Positions 33,812-44,005 are shown, counted from the stretch's first letter. The stretch is DNA of 64,000 bases from Chitinophaga vietnamensis (GCF_902167635.1 NZ_CABHMS010000012.1:1-64000), one strand, 5' to 3'. Notes: generated by a model from the sequence alone, not told the origin. Translations and numbers: made by a program.

Positions 33812-34816
33812 CTATTGCAAGGCGTCCTCATTTTCCTCCATCGCTTTGATAAAGCGGCTGACGGTCTTTTCCAGTGAGTCGGTGCTTCTGCCGCCGGCAG
33901 CATTGAAGTGGCCGCCGCCATCGAAGTATTTACGTGCAAAAGTGTTCACATCAAAATTACCTTTCGAGCGGAATGACAGTTTCACTTCTACATTACGGTC
34001 GATGATCAGGGCCGCCATTTTGATACCCTGAATAGACAGGAGGAAGTTAACCAATCCTTCTGTATCGCCCGTCTGAAGGTCGAACCGTTTCAGATCAGAA
34101 TAAGGTATCGCCAGCATGGCGGTATTATATTCATAGAACACTTCCATGCGATTGAGCAGGCTATGGCCCAGGAAGCGCAGCCTGTTTTCGAGGAAGTTAT
34201 CATAGATCGCCTGGTGTATCACTTCATGTTTCAGGCCTCTGTCCATCAGGTCGGCCACCATACGGTGCACGCGTGCAGAGGTGGAGGCGAAACGGAAAGA
34301 ACCGGTATCAGTTACGGTGCCGGCATAGATACATTCCGCGATCGGCAGGTTGATCAGCTGCTCGTCTCCCAGCTTGTAGATGGTTTCATATACCAGTTGG
34401 GCGGTGGAGCTGGCTGCAGTATCACTTACCCCATATTCGAAGCCGGGTTGGGGCTCGAGATGGTGGTCGATCAGTATTTTCGGGCAATCCAGTTTTTCCA
34501 GGTGAGGCGCCAGGTTCTTGGTGCGGTACAAGGCGTTAAAATCAAGGCAGAACAACAGCTCGATCCCTTCCAGCGCTTGTATCGCCCTGTCTGTAGAAGA
34601 CTCGTAATCAATCACTCCGTCGGCACCAGGCATCCATTTCAGGAAATCCGGAAAGTTGGTTGGTGATATTACAGTTACCGTATGGCCTTTCTGAGTCAGG
34701 TAATGATACATCGCTAACGAAGATCCCATCGCATCTGCATCAGGCTTCTGATGCATGGTAATGACGATTTTTTTAGGGTTTTCCAGCAAAGGCTTAATTT
34801 CCTCAATCGACTTCAT
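33812..34816 (-). CDS. DHH-family phosphoesterase (NrnA-like)
   Basis: The 334-residue bimetal phosphoesterase has the DHH motif KPDADAMGSSLAMYHYL and the DHH triad in ILIDHHLEPQPG. The C-terminal DHHA1 domain has GGGHFNAAGG, which binds substrate. NrnA-type enzymes degrade short RNA pieces and 3'-phosphoadenosine 5'-phosphate; both roles are possible. It is divergent from ndk. Confidence 0.9.
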   Translation of the reverse strand: MKSIEEIKPLLENPKKIVITMHQKPDADAMGSSLAMYHYLTQKGHTVTVISPTNFPDFLKWMPGADGVIDYESSTDRAIQALEGIELLFCLDFNALYRTKNLAPHLEKLDCPKILIDHHLEPQPGFEYGVSDTAASSTAQLVYETIYKLGDEQLINLPIAECIYAGTVTDTGSFRFASTSARVHRMVADLMDRGLKHEVIHQAIYDNFLENRLRFLGHSLLNRMEVFYEYNTAMLAIPYSDLKRFDLQTGDTEGLVNFLLSIQGIKMAALIIDRNVEVKLSFRSKGNFDVNTFARKYFDGGGHFNAAGGRSTDSLEKTVSRFIKAMEENEDALQ

Positions 34817-34928
34817 TCAAACTGTAATATAATTAGTAGATATCTCTGTTCTCAACAGAAAACGAAGTGCGAATATCTTTATTTGACACAGAATTTCAAA
34901 ATTTTTTACCACTAAAGGAAAATGTAAT

Positions 34929-34936
34929 TACTTTTG
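34929..34936 (+). promoter_or_regulatory. Candidate -7 box (TACTTTTG) for ndk
   Basis: A perfect TAnnTTTG match 33 bp upstream of the ndk ATG. Confidence 0.5.
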
Positions 34937-34969
34937 CGGCTCTAATACACATTTGGAATTAAATATCAT

Positions 34970-35386
34970 ATGGGCAACAGAACCTTTACAATGATCAAGC
35001 CTGATGCGGTGGCAAACGGGCATATTGGTGGCATCCTGAACATGATCAATGCTGCCGGCTTCCGTATCGTGGCCATGAAAATGACACAGTTATCAGCAGC
35101 GAAAGCGGGCGAATTTTATGCCGTGCATAAAGAAAGACCCTTCTATGGCGAACTGGTAGAATTCATGAGCAGCGGTCATATTGTAGCAGCTATCCTCGAA
35201 AAAGACAATGCAGTGGAAGATTTCCGCAAGCTGATCGGCGCTACCAACCCTGCTAATGCAGAAGAAGGCACTATCCGCAAAAAGTACGCTGAATCTATCG
35301 GCCGCAACGCCGTTCATGGTTCCGATTCTGACGAAAACGCAGTGATCGAAGGCGACTTCTTCTTCAGCGGCCTGGAAAAATTCTAG
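34970..35386 (+). CDS. ndk: Nucleoside-diphosphate kinase
   Basis: This enzyme transfers the gamma-phosphate of ATP to other nucleoside diphosphates, balancing NTP pools. The N-terminus [15 protein letters not shown] and the active-site His in [13 protein letters not shown] are as expected; 138 residues is the normal length. It is monocistronic: a -7 box lies upstream and a 10-bp hairpin follows the stop. Confidence 0.97.
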   Translation: MGNRTFTMIKPDAVANGHIGGILNMINAAGFRIVAMKMTQLSAAKAGEFYAVHKERPFYGELVEFMSSGHIVAAILEKDNAVEDFRKLIGATNPANAEEGTIRKKYAESIGRNAVHGSDSDENAVIEGDFFFSGLEKF

Positions 35387-35421
35387 TCCGGACAAAAGTC
35401 AAAAAACATTTTGACATAACA

Positions 35422-35450
35422 CGCCTGCGCAGGCATTGCGTGCGCAGGCG
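35422..35450 (+). terminator. Hairpin after ndk
   Basis: CGCCTGCGCA/TGCGCAGGCG at 35422-35431 and 35441-35450 form a perfect 10-bp stem with a 9-nt loop. There is no T-run, so termination strength is unclear. Confidence 0.5.
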
Positions 35451-35557
35451 TTATCCAATCTTCTCATCCAGCAGGCGTAGCGTTGCCCACCGTCCGTTGC
35501 TCCCGACTATACTCTGTACCTCCGCAAACACTATTCAATAATACCCAACGGGACCGC

Positions 35558-36742
35558 ATGAACTATCACTTAATGGTCGACGACAAGTTCATCAATGATT
35601 TTATTACTGATGCCGAAAATGCCGCTCCGGGTAAGAACGTCTATCTGATTGACAACCGCGCGCACAAATCCAGATTTGTAAAATCGGAACTCGTCACCTT
35701 CGTACCTTTCCACACACCCGCCTTCAAGGCCATCCTGCAAAAGATCGACGCCAACGATAAAGTATTTGTGCACTGGGCCTCTGAACAGGCCGTACAGGCC
35801 GTGCTATCCCTTCCCGAAGACGTTACCACAGGGATGTTCTTCTGGGGCGGCGATGTAGTGGAGATCCCCTATTCACGCTTCAAAAAGTCGGTATACGGCC
35901 CGCAAAGCCTGCGATACTTTGAACAGCATGAAGAACTGCCATCCGTGCGCTGGAACCCGGCAAGGCCCAAAAGGCTGCTGACCACCTTCGCACAAAGGTA
36001 CCTGGGCTACAAAGCGCCCGAAAAGGCCATCCTGCGCAGCCGCGAACGGTTCTATAAAAGGCTCAACTTCTTCCTCAACTGGAGCTATATCGACTACCAG
36101 TGGCTATTGAAACATTACGATACCAAAGCCGCCTACAAATACTTTTATTATAACTTCAATCCCAAACCAGGCGCCGAAGAGCAAGCCATCATGGCCAAGA
36201 GGGAAGCACGCCCCTACACCACTATCCTCCTCGGCAACTCGGATACCGTTACCAACAATCACCTCGAAGCATTGGAAGCATTGTCTGTTTACAAAGATGA
36301 ACCGATCAAGCTGATGATCCCGCTCAGTTACGGCAATGTAGCCTACGGCGACCTCGTGGAAAAGGAAGCGAAACGGATCTTTGGCGAAGACAAGGTAATG
36401 GCCCTGCGCGGCTACATGGAACGCAGCGAGTATTATCAGCTCCTCGGCCAGGTAGACGTAGCCGTGATGTACCACTACCGCACACAGGCCGCCGGCAACA
36501 CGCTGGCACTGCTGTACAGAGGAAAAAAAGTATACGTACATAGCAACAGCACCACTTTCGAATTTCTCAAAACCAACAATATCACTATTTTCGATTCGAA
36601 AGATATTGCACAAACATCCTTCCGGGACTTCATCACTCCCCTGAGTGAAGACGCCATACGCCATAATATAACGGTAATGGATACACTGTTTGATCCGGAG
36701 AAGAAGATGAAAGTGCTGGCAGAAATTTTAAGCGAACGATGA
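35558..36742 (+). CDS. TDP-Fuc4NAc:lipid II transferase-like glycosyltransferase (WecF-like)
   Basis: The 394-residue protein from the ATG at 35558 (MNYHLMVDDKF) resembles Glyco_transf_56 enzymes, which add 4-acetamido-4,6-dideoxygalactose (Fuc4NAc) to a lipid-linked sugar. Support: the WGGDVVEI motif near residue 97, ILLGNSDTVTNNHLEAL (UDP/TDP-sugar binding region) and YHYRTQAAGN. An earlier in-frame ATG at 35483 would add 25 basic residues without similarity. The two genes after it appear to make the activated sugar, which supports the call. It overlaps the next gene by 4 bp (ATGA). Confidence 0.8.
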   Translation: MNYHLMVDDKFINDFITDAENAAPGKNVYLIDNRAHKSRFVKSELVTFVPFHTPAFKAILQKIDANDKVFVHWASEQAVQAVLSLPEDVTTGMFFWGGDVVEIPYSRFKKSVYGPQSLRYFEQHEELPSVRWNPARPKRLLTTFAQRYLGYKAPEKAILRSRERFYKRLNFFLNWSYIDYQWLLKHYDTKAAYKYFYYNFNPKPGAEEQAIMAKREARPYTTILLGNSDTVTNNHLEALEALSVYKDEPIKLMIPLSYGNVAYGDLVEKEAKRIFGEDKVMALRGYMERSEYYQLLGQVDVAVMYHYRTQAAGNTLALLYRGKKVYVHSNSTTFEFLKTNNITIFDSKDIAQTSFRDFITPLSEDAIRHNITVMDTLFDPEKKMKVLAEILSER

Positions 36743-37446
36743 TCACTGCGCCATATAAAAGATTGCCCTGGGACAGCGAGTTTTTCGGCTACGAAGTATT
36801 TATGGCCGATAGCCAGCAGGCGCCGGAACAGCTGGCCCGCACGCTTGAGCAGCTGAAAGGCCAGGCCAGGTTAGTGTACCTTGCCAGTCCGGAAGAACTG
36901 GATGCCCCGGAATTACTGCAAAGCTACAATGGCAAACTGGTGGATGTGAAAACCACTTATGCCAAGCCCACCAGCGCCAGCGCTGCTTTTCCGCCGGCCG
37001 TGAGTTTTTATGAAGGTCTCAGCGCCAGCGAACAGCTGATCCGCCTGAGCATTGCCGCAGGCATCTACTCCCGTTACAATACCGACCCGGCTATCGGCCG
37101 CGATAAATATGAAGCCATGTACCGGATATGGGCGGAGCGCTCCGCCAACCGCAGCCTGGCCAAATATATCCTCATCTGCCAGGAAGGCCCGCACATAGCA
37201 GGCATGGTAACTTTGGGTGAAAAAAATGGCCGCGCAGATATCGGACTGGTAGCCGTAGACGCCTCCTCCCGCGGCAAAGGCACCGCCAGCATGCTCATGG
37301 AAGCCGCAGAGCATGTGGCTTTCCGGGAAGGATACCAGGAAATACAGGTAGTTACACAGCGTTTCAACATACCTGCTTGCAGACTATACGAAAAGAGCGG
37401 TTATAAAGTGATAAAGGAAGAGTACTTTTATCATTTCTGGCTTTAA
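36739..37446 (+). CDS. GNAT acetyltransferase, WecD-like
   Basis: The 235-residue protein has a C-terminal GNAT domain (DIGLVAVDASSRGKGTASMLM is the acetyl-CoA-binding region; I give key residues R-G-K-G). In enterobacteria WecD (RffC) acetylates dTDP-4-amino-4,6-dideoxygalactose to give dTDP-Fuc4NAc. The position between the transferase and aminotransferase genes makes that role likely, but sequence alone fits any GNAT enzyme. It overlaps the upstream gene by 4 bp. Confidence 0.75.
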   Translation: MITAPYKRLPWDSEFFGYEVFMADSQQAPEQLARTLEQLKGQARLVYLASPEELDAPELLQSYNGKLVDVKTTYAKPTSASAAFPPAVSFYEGLSASEQLIRLSIAAGIYSRYNTDPAIGRDKYEAMYRIWAERSANRSLAKYILICQEGPHIAGMVTLGEKNGRADIGLVAVDASSRGKGTASMLMEAAEHVAFREGYQEIQVVTQRFNIPACRLYEKSGYKVIKEEYFYHFWL

Positions 37447-37471
37447 TAAATGACGATTAAAATTTTCAACG

Positions 37472-38599
37472 ATGATACCCTTCAACAGGCCATACCTCAC
37501 AGGTAAAGAAACCCATTACATGTACCAGGCAGTGATGTCCGGCAAATTGTCGGGCAACGGCATTTTCACCAAAAAATGCCAGGAGTTCCTGGAAAAGAAA
37601 TACGGTTTCCGGAAAACATTGCTCACCACCAGCTGCACCGATGCCCTCGAAATGGCCGCCATCCTGATCGATACACAACCCGGCGACGAGATCATCATGC
37701 CTTCGTATACCTTCGTATCTACCGCCAACCCTTTCATACTCAGAGGCGGCAAGATCGTATTTGCAGATAGCTGCGCAGACAATCCCAACATCGACGCCGA
37801 TACCATCGAGGCCCTGATCACGCCCAAAACCAAGGCGATCGTACCGGTGCACTACGCCGGCGCCGCCTGCGATATGGCGAAGATCATGGATATCGCAACA
37901 CGCCACAACTTATTTGTGATTGAAGATGCGGCGCAGGCGATCGACTCTTATTTCGAAAACAGAAGCCTGGGCGCCATCGGCCACCTGGCAGCCTTCTCTT
38001 TTCACGAAACAAAAAATATCATCTCCGGCGAAGGCGGCCTGCTCGCCATCAACGACGAAAGGTTCGTACAACGCGCAGAGATCATCTGGGAAAAAGGTAC
38101 CAACCGCTCGGCATTCTTCCGCGGAGAGATCGATAAATATGGCTGGGTAGATATCGGCTCCTCCTTCCTGCCTTCGGAAGTAACCGCCGCCTTCCTCTAC
38201 GCACAGCTGGGAAATATTGAGGAGATACAAACAAGAAGAAAAGAGATCTGGGCGCTATACATGCAGGAGCTCCAGGAGCTGGGTAATGTAGTGGGACTGC
38301 CCACCATCCCACCCTACGCCACCAATAATGCGCACATCTTTTACCTGATCTGCAATAACATCGACGAGCGGGATGCCCTCATCGCCTACCTGAAGAAAAA
38401 CCAGGTACACGCGGTGTTCCATTATCTCTCTCTCCATAAATCTCCTTTCTACAAAGACAAACACGATGGACGGGAATTAAAATACACCGATCATTACTCC
38501 GAGAAACTGGTACGCTTGCCACTCTTCTTCGAGCTTACGAATGACGAAGTACTACACATCACCAACACCATAAAAGCATTTTATAAAGGGGGCCGTTAA
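37472..38599 (+). CDS. rffA: dTDP-4-amino-4,6-dideoxygalactose transaminase
   Basis: This PLP-dependent aminotransferase adds an amino group to dTDP-4-keto-6-deoxyglucose. The start MIPFNRPYLTGKE is highly typical of RffA/WecE. The PLP lysine is K181 in FHETKNI, and EDAAQAID precedes it. The 375-residue length fits. It completes a three-gene set for dTDP-Fuc4NAc; rmlA and rmlB, needed upstream in the pathway, are not in the window. The stop codon lies inside the loop of an intrinsic terminator. Confidence 0.93.
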   Translation: MIPFNRPYLTGKETHYMYQAVMSGKLSGNGIFTKKCQEFLEKKYGFRKTLLTTSCTDALEMAAILIDTQPGDEIIMPSYTFVSTANPFILRGGKIVFADSCADNPNIDADTIEALITPKTKAIVPVHYAGAACDMAKIMDIATRHNLFVIEDAAQAIDSYFENRSLGAIGHLAAFSFHETKNIISGEGGLLAINDERFVQRAEIIWEKGTNRSAFFRGEIDKYGWVDIGSSFLPSEVTAAFLYAQLGNIEEIQTRRKEIWALYMQELQELGNVVGLPTIPPYATNNAHIFYLICNNIDERDALIAYLKKNQVHAVFHYLSLHKSPFYKDKHDGRELKYTDHYSEKLVRLPLFFELTNDEVLHITNTIKAFYKGGR

Positions 38600-38610
38600 G
38601 CCCCTTTTTT
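38585..38610 (+). terminator. Intrinsic terminator overlapping the rffA stop codon
   Basis: AAAGGGG (38585-38591) pairs with CCCCTTT (38601-38607), followed by a TTTTTT run. The rffA TAA at 38597-38599 is in the loop. Confidence 0.75.
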
Positions 38611-38618
38611 ATTGGGGG

Positions 38619-38655
38619 ATTTTTTGATTTACGGATTTTGGAATTTAGGATTTGA
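38619..38655. repeat. Single arm of the tttacggattt repeat family
   Basis: The stretch attttttgatttacggattt, then ttggaatttaggattt, matches one arm of the inverted repeats at 7294, 25278 and 52080. It ends directly at the stop codon of the convergent flippase gene. No matching second arm is seen here. Confidence 0.6.
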
Positions 38656-40137
38656 TTATTTGATGAATCTGGAGATGGCATTTCTTACAGTGCTGTTGAT
38701 ATCATCAGATACTTTGAAATATAAGGTAAGGCCGATGAAGATAAGGGTAAATAACGCGCCCTTGATCATCATCTCCAGCAGCGGATGCAGCCCGGTGTGG
38801 ATCCAGTAGCAGGCGAAATAGGCCACTGCGGCGATCACCAGCGCCTTTACACTGTTAATGGTAAATGGCTGTAATCCAAACTGCCACCAGATAAACAGGA
38901 AGCGCATCAGGTTAAAGACAGAGATAGAGATAAGCTCAGCATAGCCGGAACCCAGCAGGCCATAGTGATTGATCATGAAATAATTGAGCGGCAACGAGAG
39001 CACCAGCAGCACGGTGGAGCTGTAAAAATCGAAGCGCCACAGCCTGGAAGTGCTCAGCAGCTGACTGTTTAAACCCGTGCCCATGTCTACAATGCGGGAT
39101 AGCCCGAGGAACAACACCACATACTTGCCGGCAATGTAGCTGGGTGGCAAGAGAGTGAACAAGCTGTCGATATTCAGCCATATCACCAGGAAGATAAACA
39201 ATGCATACACCAGCTGCAACAGGGAGGATTTCGTATATACCTCTTCGATCTTGGCCATGTCTTTAATCCGCCAGGATTGCGCCAGTACGGGCAGCCCGAT
39301 GGCCGAGATGCTCCTTTGAGGCACCATGATCACCTGTGAAAAATAAGTGGCAATAGTGAGATACGCTACATTCTGCAAGCCGTGCGTGCTCGTCAGGATC
39401 AGCGGGGCTATATTCTTTGCCAACACGTTAAACAAGGTAGCTCCCAATAATGACAGAGAATAGTTAGCCATTTTACCGAACAACCTCCGCGTAACATTGC
39501 TCACCCGGAAAGTGAAATATAACACGCGGTGCCGCCAAAGGTATACCAGCAAGGCCAGCAGCAACATGCCGTATAATAAGGAAAACAGCCAGAGGAATAT
39601 ATCCAGGCCGATCCACTTGAAGTAATATAGCACTACCAGCAATGTAGTGACCACACGTAATACCAGCTCCTTCAGGAAGTTCGGGAATACCGTAAGATGC
39701 CTGGAACCGCTATAGGCCTCAAATACGCCGAACAGGGAAAATAACAATACGTTGGGATACACCAGGAAAAAGTAGGAAACGAACAAGCGCGATTTTTCCG
39801 AAAACTGCGCGATGATGAAATCCTTACCGAACAAAGTACCCAGCACAAACAACAAGAAGCCGGCGAAGGTAGCCACCACCGACCAGGTGAGCATGTCGTT
39901 GTCCTTGTCTTTCAGATGGCCGGCGTAATAAGGAAAAAAACGGCTGATGGTGGGCACAGTACTGATTGTACAAAATGGCACCAGGATCACAGCGATCTCC
40001 TGCAACAAACGGGTCAATGCAAATTCACTGTCCGAGAAAATACGCGGAAACAGAAAAACAGTATTGATCCCTCCGATGATAAATCCGATGTAAATAAGTG
40101 CGGTAGACCTGATGCTCTGATGTTTGATAACGCCCAT
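38656..40137 (-). CDS. Oligosaccharide flippase (Wzx/MATE-type)
   Basis: The 493-residue protein has about twelve to fourteen membrane helices, a typical polysaccharide transporter layout. It should move a lipid-linked oligosaccharide across the inner membrane. It converges on the Fuc4NAc gene set, so it may flip the glycan that those enzymes build, as WzxE does in enterobacteria; this link rests on position. The next gene upstream (pyruvate carboxylase) is over 400 bp away. Confidence 0.87.
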   Translation of the reverse strand: MGVIKHQSIRSTALIYIGFIIGGINTVFLFPRIFSDSEFALTRLLQEIAVILVPFCTISTVPTISRFFPYYAGHLKDKDNDMLTWSVVATFAGFLLFVLGTLFGKDFIIAQFSEKSRLFVSYFFLVYPNVLLFSLFGVFEAYSGSRHLTVFPNFLKELVLRVVTTLLVVLYYFKWIGLDIFLWLFSLLYGMLLLALLVYLWRHRVLYFTFRVSNVTRRLFGKMANYSLSLLGATLFNVLAKNIAPLILTSTHGLQNVAYLTIATYFSQVIMVPQRSISAIGLPVLAQSWRIKDMAKIEEVYTKSSLLQLVYALFIFLVIWLNIDSLFTLLPPSYIAGKYVVLFLGLSRIVDMGTGLNSQLLSTSRLWRFDFYSSTVLLVLSLPLNYFMINHYGLLGSGYAELISISVFNLMRFLFIWWQFGLQPFTINSVKALVIAAVAYFACYWIHTGLHPLLEMMIKGALFTLIFIGLTLYFKVSDDINSTVRNAISRFIK

Positions 40138-40543
40138 CTATATATAAAAAATTAAACTATATTTGAGGCTACAATATTACGCAAAATCGAACAGCATTTT
40201 ACTTTTGCTCTTCATTCAGCTGGCGGCAAGGGTAAAACGGTTCCGTTAACCGATATTGTTTAAAGGCAGCTTGCTGGTCAATTCTAGCATATCTTATTTA
40301 ACTGATTTTCAAATAACTAAATACAGTTACATCAAGTAATCTCTCAAACAAATAGACCAAACGGGCATTTTGATTGAAAATCAGGTAAAACCAGCCTCTT
40401 TTTTTGATGGATTATCTTACGAAAACACCCATTTTTATGAATAAAAACAGGTGTTTTCATTATTTTTTCAGATCAGATAATCACTTCATTATTAGTCATT
40501 TGTTTCAATTAGATTAACATCCAACTTTCGATAGTGATACTTT
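40138..40543. other. Intergenic region between the flippase and pyruvate carboxylase genes
   Basis: This 406-bp AT-rich gap has no credible gene. It holds a hairpin at 40421-40458 (GAAAACACC/GGTGTTTTC, with an inner AT stem), placed to end the pyruvate carboxylase transcript, and the start region of the flippase transcript. Confidence 0.6.
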
Positions 40544-43500
40544 TCATACCTCCCCTTCCATTTCCACCACCAGATCGTCCTGTTGCACCATACTTCCCTC
40601 CTTTAAATGCACGGCCTTCACAATGGCATTTCGTGTAGCCGTAACAGTTGTCTCCATCTTCATAGCTTCGATAATAAAGAGGGGCATATTTGCCTTGACC
40701 TGGTCGCCAGGCCGGATCATCAAACGTGATAACTTACCTTGCAAAGGTGCACCGATCTCCTTGCCGGGGTCCTCCACTTTCCGGTTCAACGGCTTCAGGT
40801 TGGTGACTGCCCGGTCCCGGATCTGTACCCTTCTGGCGTAGCCGTTCAACTCAAATACTACGGTGCGCATGCCGCTTTCATCAGCGGGCAGGATGTACAC
40901 CAGTTTCACAATGATGGTTTTGCCTTTGCTCAGGGTGATGAGTATTTCCTCTCCCGGTTTGAGGCCATAGAAAAAGGCCGGCGTAGGAATCGCTTCCACA
41001 TTGCCAAAGGTCATGGCATGATGATAATATTCATCAAACACCTTGGGGAACATCTGGTAGCTGAGATAGTCCAGGAAGGTAGCATGCGGGTACTTCAACT
41101 GGAAGGCGGCGAAGTCGGCATCGAAATCCACCGGTGGCAGGTGATCATTGGGCTTGCCTTTGAGGGGCGCTTCGCCTTTCAGCACAATGCGCTGCAAATC
41201 TTTTGGGAAGCCGCCATGCGGTATGCCCAGGTCGCCCCGGAAGAAACCTTTCACGGATGCCGGGAATGCCAGGTTACGATCTGCATCCATCACATCGGTA
41301 GCGCTGAGGTTATTGGCCGTCATGAACAGCGCCATATCGCCCACTACTTTTGAGCTGGGCGTTACCTTCACAATATCACCAAACAGCTGGTTTACGATGG
41401 CGTAGTTCTGTTTGATCAGCTCGAGTTTGTCGCCCAGTCCGAGCGACTCGGCCTGCTGCCGCAGGTTGGAATACTGGCCGCCGGGTATTTCATTTTCATA
41501 CACCTGCGCGGTGCCGGCTTTCATGTCTGATTCGAATGGATAATAGTAGTCACGCACATCTTCCCAATAGTTGCTATACGCATTGAGTGCAGCCAGGTTC
41601 ATCGGCCGGCTGCGGGGATGGCCTTCCAATATTGCCACCATGGAGTTGAGATTGGGCTGCGAGGTAAGGCCACTCAGGGAAGCGATGGCACAATCTACTA
41701 CGTTCACACCGGCCTCTATGGCCTTGAGATAAGTAGCGGCCTGAATACCGGCGGTATCGTGCGTATGTAGTACCACAGGCAGTTTCACGGCATCCATCAG
41801 TGCGGGGATGAGCACTTCCGCGCTGCGGGGCTTGAGCAGGCCAGCCATATCTTTCACGGCGAGCATATGCGCGCCGGCATCTTCGAGGCGTTTGGCGAGG
41901 TCGATATAATATTGCAGGGAATACTTGTTGGCGCCGGGCTGCAATACGTCGCCGGTATAGCTGATGGCTGCCTGCGCGATACCAGCGGTATACTTGCGCA
42001 CGAAGCGGATACTGGGTTCCATGGCTTCCACCCAGTTAAGGGAGTCGAAGATGCGGAAAACATCGATGCCGCTTTCCGAAGCCTGTTCGATGAATTTGGC
42101 GATGAGGTTTTCCGGGTACGCCGAGTAGCCGACACCGTTAGAACCGCGGAATAGCATCTGCAACAATACATTGGGCATGGCGGCGCGCATCTGCTGTAAG
42201 CGGCGCCAGGGGCACTCATGCAGGAAACGCATCGCCACATCGAAGGTGGCGCCGCCCCACACTTCCATGGAAAAGAGCTGCGGGTTGTTGCGGGCATAGC
42301 CTTCCGCCACGGCGAGGATATCTTTGGTACGCACGCGCGTAGCGAGCAGACTTTGATGCGCATCGCGGTAAGTGGTGTCAGTAAAATATATCCCTTGTTC
42401 TTTACGCAGCCATTCAGAGAAGCGGTCGCGCCCCATCTCTTCCAGCAAGTCTTTGGTGCCTTTGGGAAAAGGCGCCAGCTTGCTGTAGCCCGGCACTGCG
42501 GGCGTGCGGAAACTGCGGCCGGGGTCTTTCACTTTTACATCCGGGTGGCCGTTGACGGTGACATCGGCGAGGTACATAAGCGTTTTGGTGGCGCGGTCGC
42601 GTATCTGCGACATGCGGAACAGCTCCGGGTGCTGATCGATGAAACTCACGGTGCAGTTGCCTTTCCGGAAGATATCATGCGTGATCACATTCTCGAGGAA
42701 ACGGATATTGGTTTTCACGCCCCGGATACGGAACTCGCGCATGGTGCGGTGCAGGCGGCCGGCGGCGCCAGAGAGCGTGCGGCCCCAGGCCGTTACCTTC
42801 ACGAGCATGGAATCAAAGAAGGGCGATATCTTGACGCCGGAATAAGTACTTCCTTCATCCAGGCGGATACCGAAGCCACCTGCATTACGGTACGCGATCA
42901 CAGTACCGTAATCTGGCTTGAAGTTGTTCTCCGGATCTTCCGTAGTGATACGGCACTGGATGGCAAAGCCATTCAGGTGCACGTCTTCCTGCCCGCGCAG
43001 GAAGATCTCGGGGTCCGACAGGCGATGTCCCTGTGCGATCAATATCTGCGATCGCACAATATCTATCCCCGTCACTTCTTCCGTTACGGTATGTTCTACC
43101 TGTATGCGGGGGTTAACTTCTATAAAATAAATATGATGTTTACTATCTACCAGGAACTCTACTGTGCCTACATTATTAAAGTTCACTTTCCTGGCGAGGC
43201 GGAGCGCATATTCGTATAGCTGTTCCCGTGTATGTTCCGGGAGATTGGGCGAGGGCGCTATTTCCACTACCTTCTGGAAGCGGCGTTGCACGGAGCAGTC
43301 GCGCTCATAGAGGTGTACGATGTTCCCGTGGTGGTCGCCCATGAGCTGTATCTCTATATGCTTGGGGTCTTCGATAAATTTTTCGAGGAAGATGGTATCA
43401 TCGCCGAAGGCTTTGGCGGCTTCGCTGCGGGCTTCGAGAAAGGCGCGTTCGAGTTCGTTCTCCTGCCGTACCATGCGCATGCCGCGGCCTCCGCCACCGG

Positions 43501-44005
43501 CGGCGGCTTTCAGCATAACGGGGAACCCTATACGTTTTGCCTCCGATAAAGCGACGGCGGCATCAGTGAGTGGCAGGCGGCTGTCTTCGATCAGGGGCAC
43601 GCCGGCCTCGCGGGCGATGGCCTTGGCGGCTACCTTATCGCCCAGTTGCGCCATCACTTCGGGTGAGGGCCCTATGAAGATGATCCCTTCTTCCCGGCAG
43701 CGCCGGGCAAAGGTCACGTTCTCGCTGAGGAAGCCGTAGCCGGGGTGAATCGCATCTACCTGTTGCGATTTGGCGAGGTGGATAATGGCTTCAATATCCA
43801 GATATGGTTTCAGCGGCTCATCATCTTTACCGATCTGATAGGCTTCGTCGGCCTTGTAGCGGTGCAGTGAGTAACGGTCTTCGTACGTAAAGATGGCGAT
43901 GGTCCGGATACGCAGCTCTGCCGCCGCTCTCAGCACGCGTACGGCAATTTCGCCACGATTGGCCACCAGCAGTTTTCTGATCTTTTCTAATGGAAGGTCT
44001 GGCAT
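40544..44005 (-). CDS. pyc: Pyruvate carboxylase
   Basis: This anaplerotic enzyme carboxylates pyruvate to oxaloacetate using biotin and ATP. The start is taken as ATG 44005 (MPDLPLEKIRKLLVANRGE); an upstream ATG at 44038 would add 11 residues. Domains in order are biotin carboxylase (GYGFLSEN, then the ATP-grasp Gly-rich AAAGGGGRGM), carboxyltransferase (FTDTTYRDAHQSLLATRVR near residue 540), and a biotinyl domain with the biotin Lys in EAMKMET near the C-terminus. The 1153-residue single-chain form matches known Pyc proteins. It is monocistronic. Confidence 0.96.
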   Translation of the reverse strand: MPDLPLEKIRKLLVANRGEIAVRVLRAAAELRIRTIAIFTYEDRYSLHRYKADEAYQIGKDDEPLKPYLDIEAIIHLAKSQQVDAIHPGYGFLSENVTFARRCREEGIIFIGPSPEVMAQLGDKVAAKAIAREAGVPLIEDSRLPLTDAAVALSEAKRIGFPVMLKAAAGGGGRGMRMVRQENELERAFLEARSEAAKAFGDDTIFLEKFIEDPKHIEIQLMGDHHGNIVHLYERDCSVQRRFQKVVEIAPSPNLPEHTREQLYEYALRLARKVNFNNVGTVEFLVDSKHHIYFIEVNPRIQVEHTVTEEVTGIDIVRSQILIAQGHRLSDPEIFLRGQEDVHLNGFAIQCRITTEDPENNFKPDYGTVIAYRNAGGFGIRLDEGSTYSGVKISPFFDSMLVKVTAWGRTLSGAAGRLHRTMREFRIRGVKTNIRFLENVITHDIFRKGNCTVSFIDQHPELFRMSQIRDRATKTLMYLADVTVNGHPDVKVKDPGRSFRTPAVPGYSKLAPFPKGTKDLLEEMGRDRFSEWLRKEQGIYFTDTTYRDAHQSLLATRVRTKDILAVAEGYARNNPQLFSMEVWGGATFDVAMRFLHECPWRRLQQMRAAMPNVLLQMLFRGSNGVGYSAYPENLIAKFIEQASESGIDVFRIFDSLNWVEAMEPSIRFVRKYTAGIAQAAISYTGDVLQPGANKYSLQYYIDLAKRLEDAGAHMLAVKDMAGLLKPRSAEVLIPALMDAVKLPVVLHTHDTAGIQAATYLKAIEAGVNVVDCAIASLSGLTSQPNLNSMVAILEGHPRSRPMNLAALNAYSNYWEDVRDYYYPFESDMKAGTAQVYENEIPGGQYSNLRQQAESLGLGDKLELIKQNYAIVNQLFGDIVKVTPSSKVVGDMALFMTANNLSATDVMDADRNLAFPASVKGFFRGDLGIPHGGFPKDLQRIVLKGEAPLKGKPNDHLPPVDFDADFAAFQLKYPHATFLDYLSYQMFPKVFDEYYHHAMTFGNVEAIPTPAFFYGLKPGEEILITLSKGKTIIVKLVYILPADESGMRTVVFELNGYARRVQIRDRAVTNLKPLNRKVEDPGKEIGAPLQGKLSRLMIRPGDQVKANMPLFIIEAMKMETTVTATRNAIVKAVHLKEGSMVQQDDLVVEMEGEV

